Positions 1 through 8,984 of a stretch of DNA of 64,000 nucleotides are shown piece after piece (position 1 is the stretch's first letter; each line of letters opens with the position of its first letter). Source of the DNA: Dethiobacter alkaliphilus (GTDB lineage: Bacteria; Bacillota; Dethiobacteria; DTU022; UBA8154); NCBI GenBank assembly GCA_016841605.1, contig JAENYV010000018.1:1-64000 (forward strand), read 5' to 3'. The notes below the pieces were generated by a model. That model saw only the letters and a program-made list of their open reading frames with translations, was not told the DNA's origin and searched no databases. The position numbers were made by a program, and so were the translations under genes.

Positions 1-80
1 TCTTTCCTCGTTCAGTTATCAAAGAACTTTTTTCGGAGAACATTGATTATCTTATCACTTTTATTCTGCTGTGTCAATAG
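1..80 (-). promoter_or_regulatory. Candidate rRNA operon promoter and leader (leftward)
   Basis: Read on the minus strand, a TTGACA box (79-74) is followed by GATAAG at 17 nt or TAAGAT at 19 nt. About 25 nt further is TTCTTTGATAACTGAACGAG, which resembles the conserved 'TTTGAAAACTGAAC' leader found ahead of 16S rRNA genes or in 16S-23S spacers of Firmicutes. The rRNA gene itself would lie left of the window and is not seen. The remaining bases up to the end of hydG (80-251) are AT-rich and hold nothing I recognise. Confidence 0.45.
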
Positions 81-251
81 CTTCTTGTTGTTTTTTGTCG
101 TTTTTTTTAACTGCTGCCAAATTTGTTGTCGGATTCATTTCAATGTGTCTCACGGCTTTGAATTATAGCATGGATTAAATAGATTTACAAGCAGTTAGCA
201 AAAATTATTTAAAAAATGATTTTGAGAATATTATTCGTTAAATATTAATCG

Positions 252-1697
252 TTAAAAATAAAGGTCACGTTCACCATTTTCAAGACGTTTTATTCTTTCT
301 CTTGTAATATTGCGTATTTTATCATTTTTTATTTGTGCCAAATGATGGTTAATGACATCCTCACCAACTTTACCGGTAAAGACAGAAGCATAATCCAGCA
401 AATATTCCTTAAAAGTAAGAAGAGCATTGGGCTGACAGACGTTCTGTATCTGTCCGTCCTTAGCCAGTGCCATAAAACGATCTCCTGTACGACCCTTACG
501 GTAACAGGCCGTGCAATAACTCGGCAAATAGCCGGAGTTGCATATACTGCAAAGGACTTCATCCACACTGCGATGATCATCCAGCCTAAATTGCTCCACT
601 TGATCCTGGCCAGGCGTACTTGCGTTGTTTTCTTCCTCCCTGTAGCCTCCCACTCCAGTGCAGCTTCCTGCCGAAATCTGGGAAATACCGTAATCCAATA
701 ATTTATCTCGAAGTTCCGGGCACTCACGCGTTGAAAGTATCATTCCGGTATAGGGCACCGCCAAACGGATAACTGAAACGATTTTTGCAAAGTTCTTATC
801 GTTGACAAGATACGGAAATTCCTCTAAATTCATTCCCTGGGCAGAACGCAGGCGAGGCACTGAAATTGTATGCGGACCGACGCCGAAACGTTCTTCAAGA
901 TGCTGGGCATGTTGAAGCAATGCCAGCACTTCAAACTTGTAATCATACAATCCGAAAAGTACTCCAAAGCCGACATCATCGATCCCGCCCCTCATCGCCC
1001 TGCCGTGAGCTGTCGCATGCCAGTCGTAGTCCGCTTTGGGACCGCTGGGGTGCATTTTTTTATACGTTTGCCGGTGATATGTCTCCTGAAACAGGATGTA
1101 AGTACCGATCTCAGCAGCCTTGAGACGCCGGTACTCTTCCACCGTTGTCGCCGCAATATTGACATTAATACGGCGGATACTACCATTATCGAATTTAAGG
1201 CCATAGATGGTGCGAATACATTCCAGCACGTAATCCAGCGGACACTCCGCGGCATGCTCCCCGGCTTCCAGTGCCAGGCGTTTATGCCCGAGATTTTCCA
1301 GAATTTTTACTTCTTCCGCCAATTCATCCTGTGCAAGCTTCCGCCGTTGAAAGGGATTATCTTTTTTGTAGCCGCAATAAAAGCAATTGTTGACACAATA
1401 ATTGCTGATATATAACGGAGCAAACAAGACGACTCTCTTACCATAAATATTTTGTTTCACCGTTTTGGCGGCTGCAAAAACCTCCCTCAGCAAATCATCG
1501 TCCGAAACCTCTAACAAAACTGCCGTTTCTTCCAAAGTAAGGCCCTTGGCCTCCCGGGCTTTGGCTACCAAGGAGAGGACTCTCTCCCGTGAGGCCCCTT
1601 TTGCCTTCTGCAAAAAATGTTTTATTTCATCTTCAAGGATAAAATCAGCGGGCTCCCATTCCGGGTGCCTTACCTGACCTGTTTTATTTTTATTCAC
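252..1697 (-). CDS. hydG: [FeFe]-hydrogenase maturase HydG (radical SAM tyrosine lyase)
   Basis: HydG cleaves tyrosine and builds the CO- and cyanide-bearing Fe synthon of the H-cluster. The radical-SAM CX3CX2C motif is at residues 101-108 (CVNNCFYC). The C-terminal auxiliary-cluster motif CX2CX22C is present at about 395-421 (CTAC...NVC), which separates HydG from the related ThiH. At 481 aa it is full length. The start is GTG at 1697, with AGGTGG about 10 nt upstream; it overlaps the 3' end of hydF by 8 nt, so the two are probably translationally coupled. It is the last gene of hydE-aspA-hydF-hydG. No hydrogenase structural gene is in the window. Confidence 0.96.
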   Translation of the reverse strand: MNKNKTGQVRHPEWEPADFILEDEIKHFLQKAKGASRERVLSLVAKAREAKGLTLEETAVLLEVSDDDLLREVFAAAKTVKQNIYGKRVVLFAPLYISNYCVNNCFYCGYKKDNPFQRRKLAQDELAEEVKILENLGHKRLALEAGEHAAECPLDYVLECIRTIYGLKFDNGSIRRINVNIAATTVEEYRRLKAAEIGTYILFQETYHRQTYKKMHPSGPKADYDWHATAHGRAMRGGIDDVGFGVLFGLYDYKFEVLALLQHAQHLEERFGVGPHTISVPRLRSAQGMNLEEFPYLVNDKNFAKIVSVIRLAVPYTGMILSTRECPELRDKLLDYGISQISAGSCTGVGGYREEENNASTPGQDQVEQFRLDDHRSVDEVLCSICNSGYLPSYCTACYRKGRTGDRFMALAKDGQIQNVCQPNALLTFKEYLLDYASVFTGKVGEDVINHHLAQIKNDKIRNITRERIKRLENGERDLYF

Positions 1698-2952
1698 TGT
1701 ACATCATCCACCTTTCTTCTTCCATATCTCCATATATATGTTGCCGAACATCTGGAAACGGGGAAAGAGCACGCGGCAAAATCCCCATCAAATGTGCAAT
1801 CGCCACGCCATAGTTGACAATGGGAACTCCCGCCTCTTTTACCCCGGCCAGACGGGCCAGCATCTCCCGTCTGTTAATCATGCAGCCGCCGCAATGGACC
1901 ACCAGTTTATATTCATGCAGGTGAGGAGGGAAAGTTGTGCCGCTGACCCAGTCGAAATGAAGCTCCCCGCCGACAGACTGACGCAGCCAACGGGGTATTT
2001 TTACCCGCCCTATATCATCTTCCACCCGGTGGTGGGTGCAGGCTTCCGCCATCAGGACTTTATCCCCGGGGAGCAGGTCATCAATAGCCTTGGCTCCTTC
2101 CGCCAGTAGTTCCAGATCACCCTTTTGACGGGCAAACAATATAGAGAAAGACGTTAAAAGAACATCTGGGGGCGTATATGCTTCTGCTTTTAAAAACGCC
2201 TGTGAATCCGTAATAACAATTTTCGGTTTTTCCTTTAATTGTGAGATCGTTGCCTTTAATTCCCGTTCTTTTGAGACCAGCGCAATGGCATCATGATCCA
2301 ATATATCCCGCAGTGTCTGGACTTGCGGCAAGATGAGCCGTCCTTTTGGTGCGGCCAGGTCGATGGGGATGACCAGTACCGCGATATCCCCGGGGCTGAG
2401 CAGATCTCCCACTAGAGGACGGTCATCCCATTTTTCCGGTGTTTTACGGATTATGGCCATCTTCAAATCACTCATTCCCATTCCATCCGCGGCGCAAACC
2501 GCTATTACGTCATCGAGATGCAGTTCATCGCGTAATAAAGCCAATGTCCCCTCGTCAGGCGGGTTTAGATCTGTTTTATTCAAGACACAGACAACAGGAA
2601 TTAATTTTTCCCGGCATTGACTCAAAATATCTCTCTCAAACGAAGAGATGCTTTTGCCGGCATCGAGGACTAAAAGGGCCAGATCAGTCTGATCGAGGAC
2701 AGAGCGCGAACGTTTAACCCGTAATTCTCCCAGATCACCCACATCGTCAAGACCCGCTGTATCAATCAGCACTACCGGCCCGACCGGTAAAATCTCCATT
2801 GTCTTAAAAACCGGATCCGTCGTAGTACCGGGGACAGACGAGACCAGAGCAATACTCTGGTTGGTCAGAGCATTAATCAGACTGGATTTGCCTGCGTTAC
2901 GCCGGCCGAATATGGCAATATGCAGGCGGTTTCCTCTTGGTGTTTTATTCAT
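1690..2952 (-). CDS. hydF: [FeFe]-hydrogenase maturation GTPase/scaffold HydF
   Basis: HydF carries the assembled 2Fe subcluster and delivers it to apo-hydrogenase. An N-terminal Ras-like GTPase domain is clear: P-loop GRRNAGKSS (16-24), DTAG switch II and NKTD. A middle dimerisation region follows. The C-terminal [4Fe-4S] site has the family pattern CxH...HCxxC, with C305-T-H307 and H353-C354-G-G-C357. Length (420 aa) is typical. It sits 15 nt downstream of aspA and overlaps hydG. Confidence 0.96.
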   Translation of the reverse strand: MNKTPRGNRLHIAIFGRRNAGKSSLINALTNQSIALVSSVPGTTTDPVFKTMEILPVGPVVLIDTAGLDDVGDLGELRVKRSRSVLDQTDLALLVLDAGKSISSFERDILSQCREKLIPVVCVLNKTDLNPPDEGTLALLRDELHLDDVIAVCAADGMGMSDLKMAIIRKTPEKWDDRPLVGDLLSPGDIAVLVIPIDLAAPKGRLILPQVQTLRDILDHDAIALVSKERELKATISQLKEKPKIVITDSQAFLKAEAYTPPDVLLTSFSILFARQKGDLELLAEGAKAIDDLLPGDKVLMAEACTHHRVEDDIGRVKIPRWLRQSVGGELHFDWVSGTTFPPHLHEYKLVVHCGGCMINRREMLARLAGVKEAGVPIVNYGVAIAHLMGILPRALSPFPDVRQHIYGDMEEERWMMYSE

Positions 2953-2967
2953 AAACTTTCACCTCAT

Positions 2968-4365
2968 TCATTCTCCCGTATAGCCGGTTTTTGTTGCTTT
3001 CTCCATGGTTAACAGCTTTTCCAGCTCTTCCTCGGTCAAAATACCCGCTTCCAGGATAATATCCCGGGCAGAGCGTTCCGTTAGAAGAGTTTGACGAGCC
3101 AGCTCTGAGGCGCGTTCATATCCGATACGGGTTGCAAGCAAAGTAAAGATACCGGTGCTGTTTTGCAAGTATTCCCGGCATTTCTCCGCATTGGCCCGGA
3201 TACCCCGAATACATTTTTCGACTAGAAGACGTATGGCTTTGGCCAGAGTCTCCATAGCCGGCAAAAGGTTTGCCGCCACAAGAGGCAGGAAGGCGTTGAG
3301 TTCCAATTGACCTGCCTGTGCGGCCATGCTCACAGCCAGGTCCTGGGCCATAACCTGATAGGCAACCTGTGTTACCATCTCCGGAAGAACAGGATTAATT
3401 TTGCCCGGCATGATGCTCGAACCTGCCTGCAATTGAGGCAGCGTAATCTCTCCAAACCCTGCCCTGGGGCCGGAAGATAACAAAATGAGGTCGCCGGATA
3501 TTTTTAATAAGGTAACAGCAGCCGCTTTGACAAGCCCCGATACTTCCACAAAAACATCGGCGTTTTGCGTCCCGTCGATGAGGTTTTCATTTCGGGCCAG
3601 GCCTATGCCGGTTAAGACCCGCAATTGTTCCACAACACGATAAATAAAACGTTTATCCGCGCCCAGACCGGTCCCCACAGCCGTTCCTCCCAGGTTGATT
3701 TGCCGCAGCCGCTCTTCCACTTTATACAGACGCCAGCGGTCGCGCGCTACCGCTTCGGCGTAAGCAGCGAACTCCTGACCTAGTGTTATCGGTATTGCCT
3801 CCTGCAGTTGCGTGCGCCCAACTTTTACAATACCGGCAAACTCTGCTTCTTTTTCCTGCAACGCACCTTGCAAGACAGCACAGGCTTCGGACAGGGGCAA
3901 CAAAAGACGAATAGCGGCAACCCGCAGGGCCGTCGGGTAAACATCATTGGTGGACTGACTGAGGTTAACATGCTCCAGCGGATGAACAAGGCCGTAATCC
4001 CCGGGCCAGCCTCCCAGCAGTTCAATGGCCCGGTTGGCGAGAACTTCGTTCATATTCATATTTGTAGACGTCCCTGCACCGCCCTGAAATGCGCCTACAA
4101 TAAACTGATCATGATAATATCCGTTCGCAACCTCCATAGCCGCCCGGCAGACAGCATCGCCCACATCTTGCGGCAAGCGCCCTATCTGCATATTCGTCCG
4201 CGCTGCCGCCTGTTTGACCAAAGCCAGGGCCACAATCAGTTCTTTATGAATGGGGATGTTGGAAACATGAAAATTTTCTGCTGCCCGCGCAGCATGAATA
4301 CCATAGTAAGCATCAACAGGTATAGCCATTTCACCAAGCAAGTCATGTTCTTTACGGTGCTTCAT
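2968..4365 (-). CDS. aspA: Aspartate ammonia-lyase (aspartase) inside the hyd maturation operon
   Basis: Aspartase converts aspartate to fumarate plus ammonium. The N-terminus (EHDLLGEMAIPVDAYYGIHA) is that of aspartases. The superfamily signature GSSIMPGKINP and the flexible SS-loop are intact. At 465 aa it is full length. Class II fumarase is the nearest alternative, but the 'HDLLG...DAYYGIH' start favours aspartase. It lies between hydE and hydF with 12- and 15-nt gaps, so it is co-transcribed with the maturases. Inference: it may supply ammonium for the azadithiolate bridge of the H-cluster. Confidence 0.9.
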   Translation of the reverse strand: MKHRKEHDLLGEMAIPVDAYYGIHAARAAENFHVSNIPIHKELIVALALVKQAAARTNMQIGRLPQDVGDAVCRAAMEVANGYYHDQFIVGAFQGGAGTSTNMNMNEVLANRAIELLGGWPGDYGLVHPLEHVNLSQSTNDVYPTALRVAAIRLLLPLSEACAVLQGALQEKEAEFAGIVKVGRTQLQEAIPITLGQEFAAYAEAVARDRWRLYKVEERLRQINLGGTAVGTGLGADKRFIYRVVEQLRVLTGIGLARNENLIDGTQNADVFVEVSGLVKAAAVTLLKISGDLILLSSGPRAGFGEITLPQLQAGSSIMPGKINPVLPEMVTQVAYQVMAQDLAVSMAAQAGQLELNAFLPLVAANLLPAMETLAKAIRLLVEKCIRGIRANAEKCREYLQNSTGIFTLLATRIGYERASELARQTLLTERSARDIILEAGILTEEELEKLLTMEKATKTGYTGE

Positions 4366-4377
4366 CTTTGCTCCTCC

Positions 4378-5466
4378 TTAACCCTCCATCTTAACCCGCA
4401 CCACCCGCATCCGGCCAAAGGGGGGCTTGGGACTATGCCCCGGGCCCTCGGCGACAGTTCTCCCCAGGGAAGCAATAACTTTGCCCATGCAGCGACGGCC
4501 GTAATCCGGGTTGTCGTCCTGGCAGGTTGTACTATGGGGATAAATTTCATACAGGTTTCTGTAACGTTGCGGGGTAATAACGGGCATCACCACATTCCCG
4601 CCGGCCTGCAGGGCTTTGCGGTGCGCCGAAGGATCGATTGTACCCAAAGCGGTCGTTGCGGGCAGATGCGCTTGCGGCAGCAGCAGGCGTGCTAAGGCAA
4701 GCATTTTTAAGGTCATTTCTACCGTCCCGGCAGGAGCCGAACCCAGCGGCGTGCGGGGATGGGGGATAAAGGGTCCAATCCCCGCCATTTCAACGTCCAA
4801 CTCTTTTAGCAATAACAGATCATCAGCCAAAGCCTCGAGCGTTTGTCCGGGCAAACCGACCATACACCCTGAACCCACCTGAAAATCCGCTTCCCGCAAG
4901 CGGTAAAGGCAACGGCGCCGATTATCAAAGGTCATATCCGGGTGAAGCTGCTTGTATAAGGCAGGGTCGGCCGTTTCATGCTTCAGAAGATAACGGTCGG
5001 CCCCGGCTTTTCGCCAAAGGCGATATTCTTCCGCAGATCTTTCTCCACAACTGAGAGTGACCGCCAGTCCCGGCAGCGCTTTTAACCGTTTAACAATAAA
5101 GGCAATTTTGTCCGCCTCATAAAAACTGTCTTCCCCGGACTGCAAAACTACCGTCCTGTAGCCGAGGGCAACCGACTCCGACGCGGTTGAAATAATTTCA
5201 TCTTCCTCAATGCGATAGCGTTTAAGTTGACGATTGGCGGCACGCAATCCACAGTAACGGCAATTACGTTCACAATAGTTTGAAAACTCAATGATACCCC
5301 GCAGGTGAACGGCATTACCCATGAATTGTTTACGGACACGATCAGCCGCGGTTAATAGCTCCCTTTTGTCTGAAAACCCATCCGACAAAAGGAAAATAAT
5401 TTCTTCTTTAGACAATTTGTTTTCCAGCATGACACTGTGTAATATCTGTTTAATATCGCGTTTCAA
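4378..5466 (-). CDS. hydE: [FeFe]-hydrogenase maturase HydE (radical SAM)
   Basis: HydE processes the HydG product on the way to the 2Fe subcluster. The radical-SAM motif CERNCRYC is at residues 65-72 counted from the chosen start. About 362 aa matches the family. The ORF track begins at 5550, but that extension runs through an intrinsic terminator (5521-5565) and looks untranslated. The preferred start is TTG at 5466, preceded by GGGG about 8 nt upstream. It is the first gene of the operon. Biotin-synthase-like radical SAM enzymes such as PylB are relatives, but the hyd context settles the call. Confidence 0.93.
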   Translation of the reverse strand: MKRDIKQILHSVMLENKLSKEEIIFLLSDGFSDKRELLTAADRVRKQFMGNAVHLRGIIEFSNYCERNCRYCGLRAANRQLKRYRIEEDEIISTASESVALGYRTVVLQSGEDSFYEADKIAFIVKRLKALPGLAVTLSCGERSAEEYRLWRKAGADRYLLKHETADPALYKQLHPDMTFDNRRRCLYRLREADFQVGSGCMVGLPGQTLEALADDLLLLKELDVEMAGIGPFIPHPRTPLGSAPAGTVEMTLKMLALARLLLPQAHLPATTALGTIDPSAHRKALQAGGNVVMPVITPQRYRNLYEIYPHSTTCQDDNPDYGRRCMGKVIASLGRTVAEGPGHSPKPPFGRMRVVRVKMEG

Positions 5467-5520
5467 ATCATCGCCCCGTTTTTCTATCGTGCTTTCTCCG
5501 CTTTCCCAATGCCTAAAAAA

Positions 5521-5688
5521 ATAAAAAACTGCCTCAACGTGCAATAACACGCCAAAAGGCAGTTTACCAACTAGTCATTATGATAATCATCCCCTTCCCA
5601 TCAGGTAACCCCTTTGGCACAGGATTAATTAATTATGATCCTTGGATACGGCTAACAAGCCCTATCCGCAGATTGTAAGGCACTTCTG
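5521..5688 (-). ncRNA. Structured ~168-nt leader or stand-alone small RNA upstream of hydE, ending in an intrinsic terminator
   Basis: Transcription from the promoter at 5695-5723 would start near 5688. The RNA can fold into GGAUA-GGCU/AGCC-UAUCC, then AGGAU/AUCCU. It ends in a terminator with stem AAACTGCCT/AGGCAGTTT (5565-5557 with 5534-5526), an inner CGTG/CACG pairing, and a T-run at 5528-5521. The terminator sits about 55 nt before the hydE start. That arrangement fits a riboswitch or attenuator on the hyd operon, or an independent abundant small RNA of 6S-like length. I could not match it to any riboswitch consensus I know. Confidence 0.6.
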
Positions 5689-5694
5689 TTTATA

Positions 5695-5723
5695 ATTATA
5701 CCGGGGGAAAGAACATCTGTCAA
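5695..5723 (-). promoter_or_regulatory. Perfect sigma-A promoter upstream of hydE leader RNA
   Basis: TTGACA at 5723-5718, a spacer of exactly 17 nt, and TATAAT at 5700-5695. All twelve hexamer positions match consensus, so strong constitutive initiation is expected, with control then depending on the downstream terminator. Confidence 0.85.
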
Positions 5724-5855
5724 ATATACAACAAAAAAGCAGTAGGGAAGCAAAGGGATAGAAGAGCCGCAGGACTTACAGGCAGGAAAACCGGAGCACC
5801 GATCCGGCGCTTCACCTGAGCTCCCCGACCTCTTTTCGCTGTTCTGTAGTGCTAA

Positions 5856-6119
5856 TTACCTGGCGATCTTATCCATAATGGCCATAAGTTCTTCTATTTT
5901 CTCATCTTCATTTCCCGACTGAAAGGCCTCCCGCACACAATTTTTCATATGTGCATGAATGATTTCCTTATTAGTTTTTCGAAGGATAGATTCCGTCGCC
6001 AAAAGCTGGTTGGATATATCGATACAGTAGCGGTCATCCTCAACCATTTTCAAAATACCCTCTATTTGACCTTTGGCCGTTTTTAGAAGAGATGTTATCT
6101 TTTGTTTATCAGCTCTCAT
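5856..6119 (-). CDS. csoR: Copper-sensing transcriptional repressor CsoR
   Basis: An 87-aa all-helical DUF156 (CsoR/RcnR) repressor. Cu(I) ligands of the CsoR type are present: C32 (DDRYCID), H57 and C61 (HAHMKNC). This C-H-C pattern favours copper over the nickel/cobalt or formaldehyde members. It is encoded 26 nt downstream of copA, the reverse of the more usual csoR-copA order. It probably represses the pair through the G-tract site at 8730-8750. Nickel sensing is less likely given the neighbour. Confidence 0.9.
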   Translation of the reverse strand: MRADKQKITSLLKTAKGQIEGILKMVEDDRYCIDISNQLLATESILRKTNKEIIHAHMKNCVREAFQSGNEDEKIEELMAIMDKIAR

Positions 6120-6145
6120 AATGCCTCCTCTCCCGTGCCCGGCTG

Positions 6146-8713
6146 TTACCTAAGATCAACAACCGTATAGCCGGCATCAATTACCGCATTTTTCAGCAAC
6201 TCATCGCCAACTTCCTCGGATAATGTGATTATTGCCTTCTTTTGCTCAAGATCCACCACGGCATCTACACCTTCCAGAGCATTAAGGGCCTTTTCAACTC
6301 TACCGGAACAATGGGCGCAACTCATACCTTCAATAATCATTGTCTTTGTCAAAATATTATCCTCTCTTTCATTATCATTTATCATAGGGGTGCTGTTTAA
6401 AACACCGTCTAAACGAGTATCAGAGCCACCCGCATAGGTGCGGCGGGGTTTAAAGAGCTTTAATCTAAGTGCATTGGAGACGACACATACCGAGCTTAAG
6501 CTCATAGCCGCCGCCGCAAACATGGGGCTGAGCTTCCAGCCAAGGAGGGTATAGAATACACCGGCTGCCAATGGTATGCCTAAACTGTTATAGAATAATG
6601 CCCAGAACAGGTTTTGCCTGATATTTCGGACTACAGACTTGCTGAGCTGGATCGCGGCAACCGCATCAAAAAGATCGCTCTTTACCAGGACGATATCAGC
6701 GGATTCTATAGCCACATCTGTTCCTGCCCCAATGGCAATACCCACATCAGCCCTGACCAGGGCAGGCGCATCATTAATCCCATCGCCGATCATGGCAACT
6801 TTTTTGGCGATGCTCCTGATATTGCGTATTTCCCGTTCCTTATCCTGTGGCAAAACCTCGGATATGGCCCGCTTAATACCAAGCTCCTTTCCGATTGCTT
6901 CGGCTGTTTTACGATTATCGCCCGTCAGCATAACAACGTCAATCCCCATTGCCTCAAACTCTTTTATTGCCGCTTTACTGGTAGGCTTAACAACGTCCGC
7001 CACGGCAATAATACCCAGGACCTTTTCCTCGTCGGCAAAATAGAGGGGGGTTTTACCTTCCTCCGCCAATTTACTACCCGGACTGTCGAAATCATTGGCA
7101 TTAACATTTTTATCGAAAAGAATCTGTAAGTTCCCGGCAAAAATACGTTTTTTCTCAACCGCAGCTTCAACCCCCCGCCCGGGGACAGCCAAAAAGCTTT
7201 CCACGGGCAGGAGATCTATATTTCGTTGTTTTGCTTCTTCTATAATTGCCTCTGCCACGGGATGCTCAGAAGACTTCTCTATTGATGCCGCTATTTGCAG
7301 GAGCTCCATCTCCGTGATCTCATTATTTGTAATAATATCGGTAACCTTCGGCTTTCCTTCGGTAATCGTCCCTGTTTTATCCAAAACAACCGTATCTATT
7401 TTATGGGCAATTTCCAATGATTCGGCCGATTTTATCAATATTCCGTTTTCCGCGCCTTTTCCGATACCGACCATAATAGCTGTTGGTGTCGCCAGCCCCA
7501 AAGCACATGGGCAGGATATGACCAGTACCGATATCCCGATAGAAAAGGCAAATTCAAAGGGATAACCGAGGAGCAGCCAGACCGTTGAGGCAAAAAGCGC
7601 GATAGCAATGACAACCGGCACAAACACGCTGCTGATTTTGTCCGCCAGTCTGGCGATCGGCGCCCTGGAGGAGCTTGCTTCATCAACCAGTTGTATAATC
7701 CGGGCAAGCGTGGTATCATCGCCGACCTTGACGGCTCTGAATTTAAAGTATCCTGATTTATTAATACTGGCGCCGATGACCTGGTCTCCCTTTTTCTTTT
7801 CTACCGGGATGCTTTCCCCGGTCAAGGCAGACTCATCCACAGAGGAATTGCCCTCTACGATAATACCGTCAACGGGTATGCTCTGTCCGGGCTTGACAAC
7901 AAGAATATCTCCCTTGACAACATCTTCTACATCAATTTCAATTTCTTCGTTGTCTCTCACAACCAGAGCCGTTTTGGGCGCCAGTTTAACAAGCTTGTTG
8001 ATAGCTTCAGAGGTCCTCCCTTTGGCCCTCGTCTCAAAATATTTTCCCAGGGTGATTAAGGTAAGGATCATGGCCGCGGATTCAAAATACAAATTACCGG
8101 AGTACCCTTGAACCAGGGCCATATCCAGATGCCCCAGGCCGTAGCCAATCTTGTAGATGGCATAGATACCGTAAATCAACGCGGCAGCAGAACCGATTGC
8201 AATGAGGGAATCCATATTGGGCGAACCCTTCAGCAGGGTTTTAAAGCCCACCGTATAATATTTGCTGTTTACAAAGGCCACAGGCAAAACCAGAAGTAAC
8301 TGGGTAAAGGCAAAAGTCAAAGCATTTTCATATCCCTTAAAAAAGCCGGGCAAGGGCAATCCGAACATATGCCCCATGGATATATATAAAAGGGGGATAG
8401 TGAAAACAAAGGAAATAATGAGACGGCATTTCATCTGTGCAATCTCATTTGCCGTATCATCTGCCGGCTTTGAATTCTGGGCGGCAGCTTCCCTTTTGCC
8501 TGTCTGCACGAAAGCGTTATAACCGGCATTCTGCACCGCTTTGATGATTGCTTCCTCATCCAAACCGTCTTCATCATATTGGACGGTCATACTGTTGCTT
8601 AAAAGATTGACATTTACATTGGCGATGCCGTTTAATTTTGCCACGCTCTTTTCAACATGCGCTGAGCATGCGGAACAATTCATACCCGTTACATCAAACT
8701 TTTTCTTAATCAT
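6146..8713 (-). CDS. copA: Cu(+)-exporting P1B-type ATPase CopA with HMA domains at both ends
   Basis: The ATPase pumps Cu(I) out of the cytoplasm. Order: N-terminal heavy-metal-associated domain (GMNCSAC, residues 10-16), TM segments, actuator domain (TGES), CPC transport motif (SCPCALG), phosphorylation site DKTGT, the GDGINDAPA hinge and last TM helices. A linker of about 40 aa then leads to a second HMA domain (GMSCAHC) at the extreme C-terminus. The start is the ATG at 8713, not 8890, because GGAGG lies just upstream and the extra residues translate the GGGACACA repeats. The C-terminal HMA resembles a fused CopZ chaperone. About 855 aa. Confidence 0.93.
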   Translation of the reverse strand: MIKKKFDVTGMNCSACSAHVEKSVAKLNGIANVNVNLLSNSMTVQYDEDGLDEEAIIKAVQNAGYNAFVQTGKREAAAQNSKPADDTANEIAQMKCRLIISFVFTIPLLYISMGHMFGLPLPGFFKGYENALTFAFTQLLLVLPVAFVNSKYYTVGFKTLLKGSPNMDSLIAIGSAAALIYGIYAIYKIGYGLGHLDMALVQGYSGNLYFESAAMILTLITLGKYFETRAKGRTSEAINKLVKLAPKTALVVRDNEEIEIDVEDVVKGDILVVKPGQSIPVDGIIVEGNSSVDESALTGESIPVEKKKGDQVIGASINKSGYFKFRAVKVGDDTTLARIIQLVDEASSSRAPIARLADKISSVFVPVVIAIALFASTVWLLLGYPFEFAFSIGISVLVISCPCALGLATPTAIMVGIGKGAENGILIKSAESLEIAHKIDTVVLDKTGTITEGKPKVTDIITNNEITEMELLQIAASIEKSSEHPVAEAIIEEAKQRNIDLLPVESFLAVPGRGVEAAVEKKRIFAGNLQILFDKNVNANDFDSPGSKLAEEGKTPLYFADEEKVLGIIAVADVVKPTSKAAIKEFEAMGIDVVMLTGDNRKTAEAIGKELGIKRAISEVLPQDKEREIRNIRSIAKKVAMIGDGINDAPALVRADVGIAIGAGTDVAIESADIVLVKSDLFDAVAAIQLSKSVVRNIRQNLFWALFYNSLGIPLAAGVFYTLLGWKLSPMFAAAAMSLSSVCVVSNALRLKLFKPRRTYAGGSDTRLDGVLNSTPMINDNEREDNILTKTMIIEGMSCAHCSGRVEKALNALEGVDAVVDLEQKKAIITLSEEVGDELLKNAVIDAGYTVVDLR

Positions 8714-8729
8714 GGCCGGACCTCCACTC

Positions 8730-8750
8730 CACCCCCCCCCTGGGGGGTGA
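8730..8750. promoter_or_regulatory. Candidate CsoR operator at copA
   Basis: A G/C-tract pseudo-palindrome (CACCCCCCCCCTGGGGGGTGA) lies between the copA promoter and its SD site. CsoR operators are G-tract inverted repeats of this kind. The position downstream of the -10 box would block initiation or elongation. CsoR is encoded in the same transcript. Confidence 0.6.
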
Positions 8751-8762
8751 CTTATTGGCTCT

Positions 8763-8791
8763 ATGCTATACCGCATCTTAGTTTTTGTCAA
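8763..8791 (-). promoter_or_regulatory. copA-csoR promoter
   Basis: TTGACA (8791-8786), a 17-nt spacer, then TAGCAT (8768-8763); TATAGC at 15 nt is the alternative -10. It lies about 15 nt upstream of the G-tract operator. Confidence 0.65.
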
Positions 8792-8814
8792 GCCGTTTTT
8801 GCTAATACGCGGAA

Positions 8815-8880
8815 AAAATTTCGGGACACATGGAAAAAATTTCGGGACACATTGAAAAAATTTCGGGACACATTGAAAAT
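8815..8880. repeat. Three tandem 21-bp repeats containing CGGGACACAT
   Basis: The unit AAAAAATTTCGGGACACATTG recurs with CGGGACACA at 8822, 8843 and 8864, a period of 21 bp. The first copy has one difference. The same GGGACACA core recurs at the ends of the 63-66-bp hairpin repeats just downstream, so this looks like local expansion of a REP/MITE end. Confidence 0.85.
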
Positions 8881-8901
8881 TATTCAGCAATCAAAAAATT
8901 T

Positions 8902-8964
8902 GGGGACACATTAGAAATTATTCAGCAGTTATGAAAGGATAATGTTAATTCTTATTGTGTCCCC
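8902..8964. repeat. REP/MITE-like hairpin repeat, copy 1
   Basis: A 63-bp AT-rich unit bounded by inverted GGGGACACA and TGTGTCCCC, with an internal ATTATTCAGCA segment. A second copy in the same orientation lies at 9305-9370. GGGGACA/TGTCCCC ends are common in REP sequences mobilised by Y1 transposases. No transposase is adjacent here. Confidence 0.7.
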
Positions 8965-8984
8965 AAAATATTCTCAAAATATTC

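Noticed and set aside
5467-5550. N-terminal extension of hydE in the ORF track
   Set aside because: It runs through an intrinsic terminator; the TTG at 5466 fits the family N-terminus and has an SD.
5571-5600. Fur-like hexamers (ATTATGATAATCAT) in the hydE leader
   Set aside because: Only a partial match, and located well inside the transcribed leader rather than over the promoter; not strong enough to call a site.
8714-8890. N-terminal extension of copA in the ORF track with repeated 'FFQCVPK' heptapeptides
   Set aside because: It translates the GGGACACA tandem repeats and crosses the copA promoter and operator. A strong SD precedes the internal ATG at 8713.
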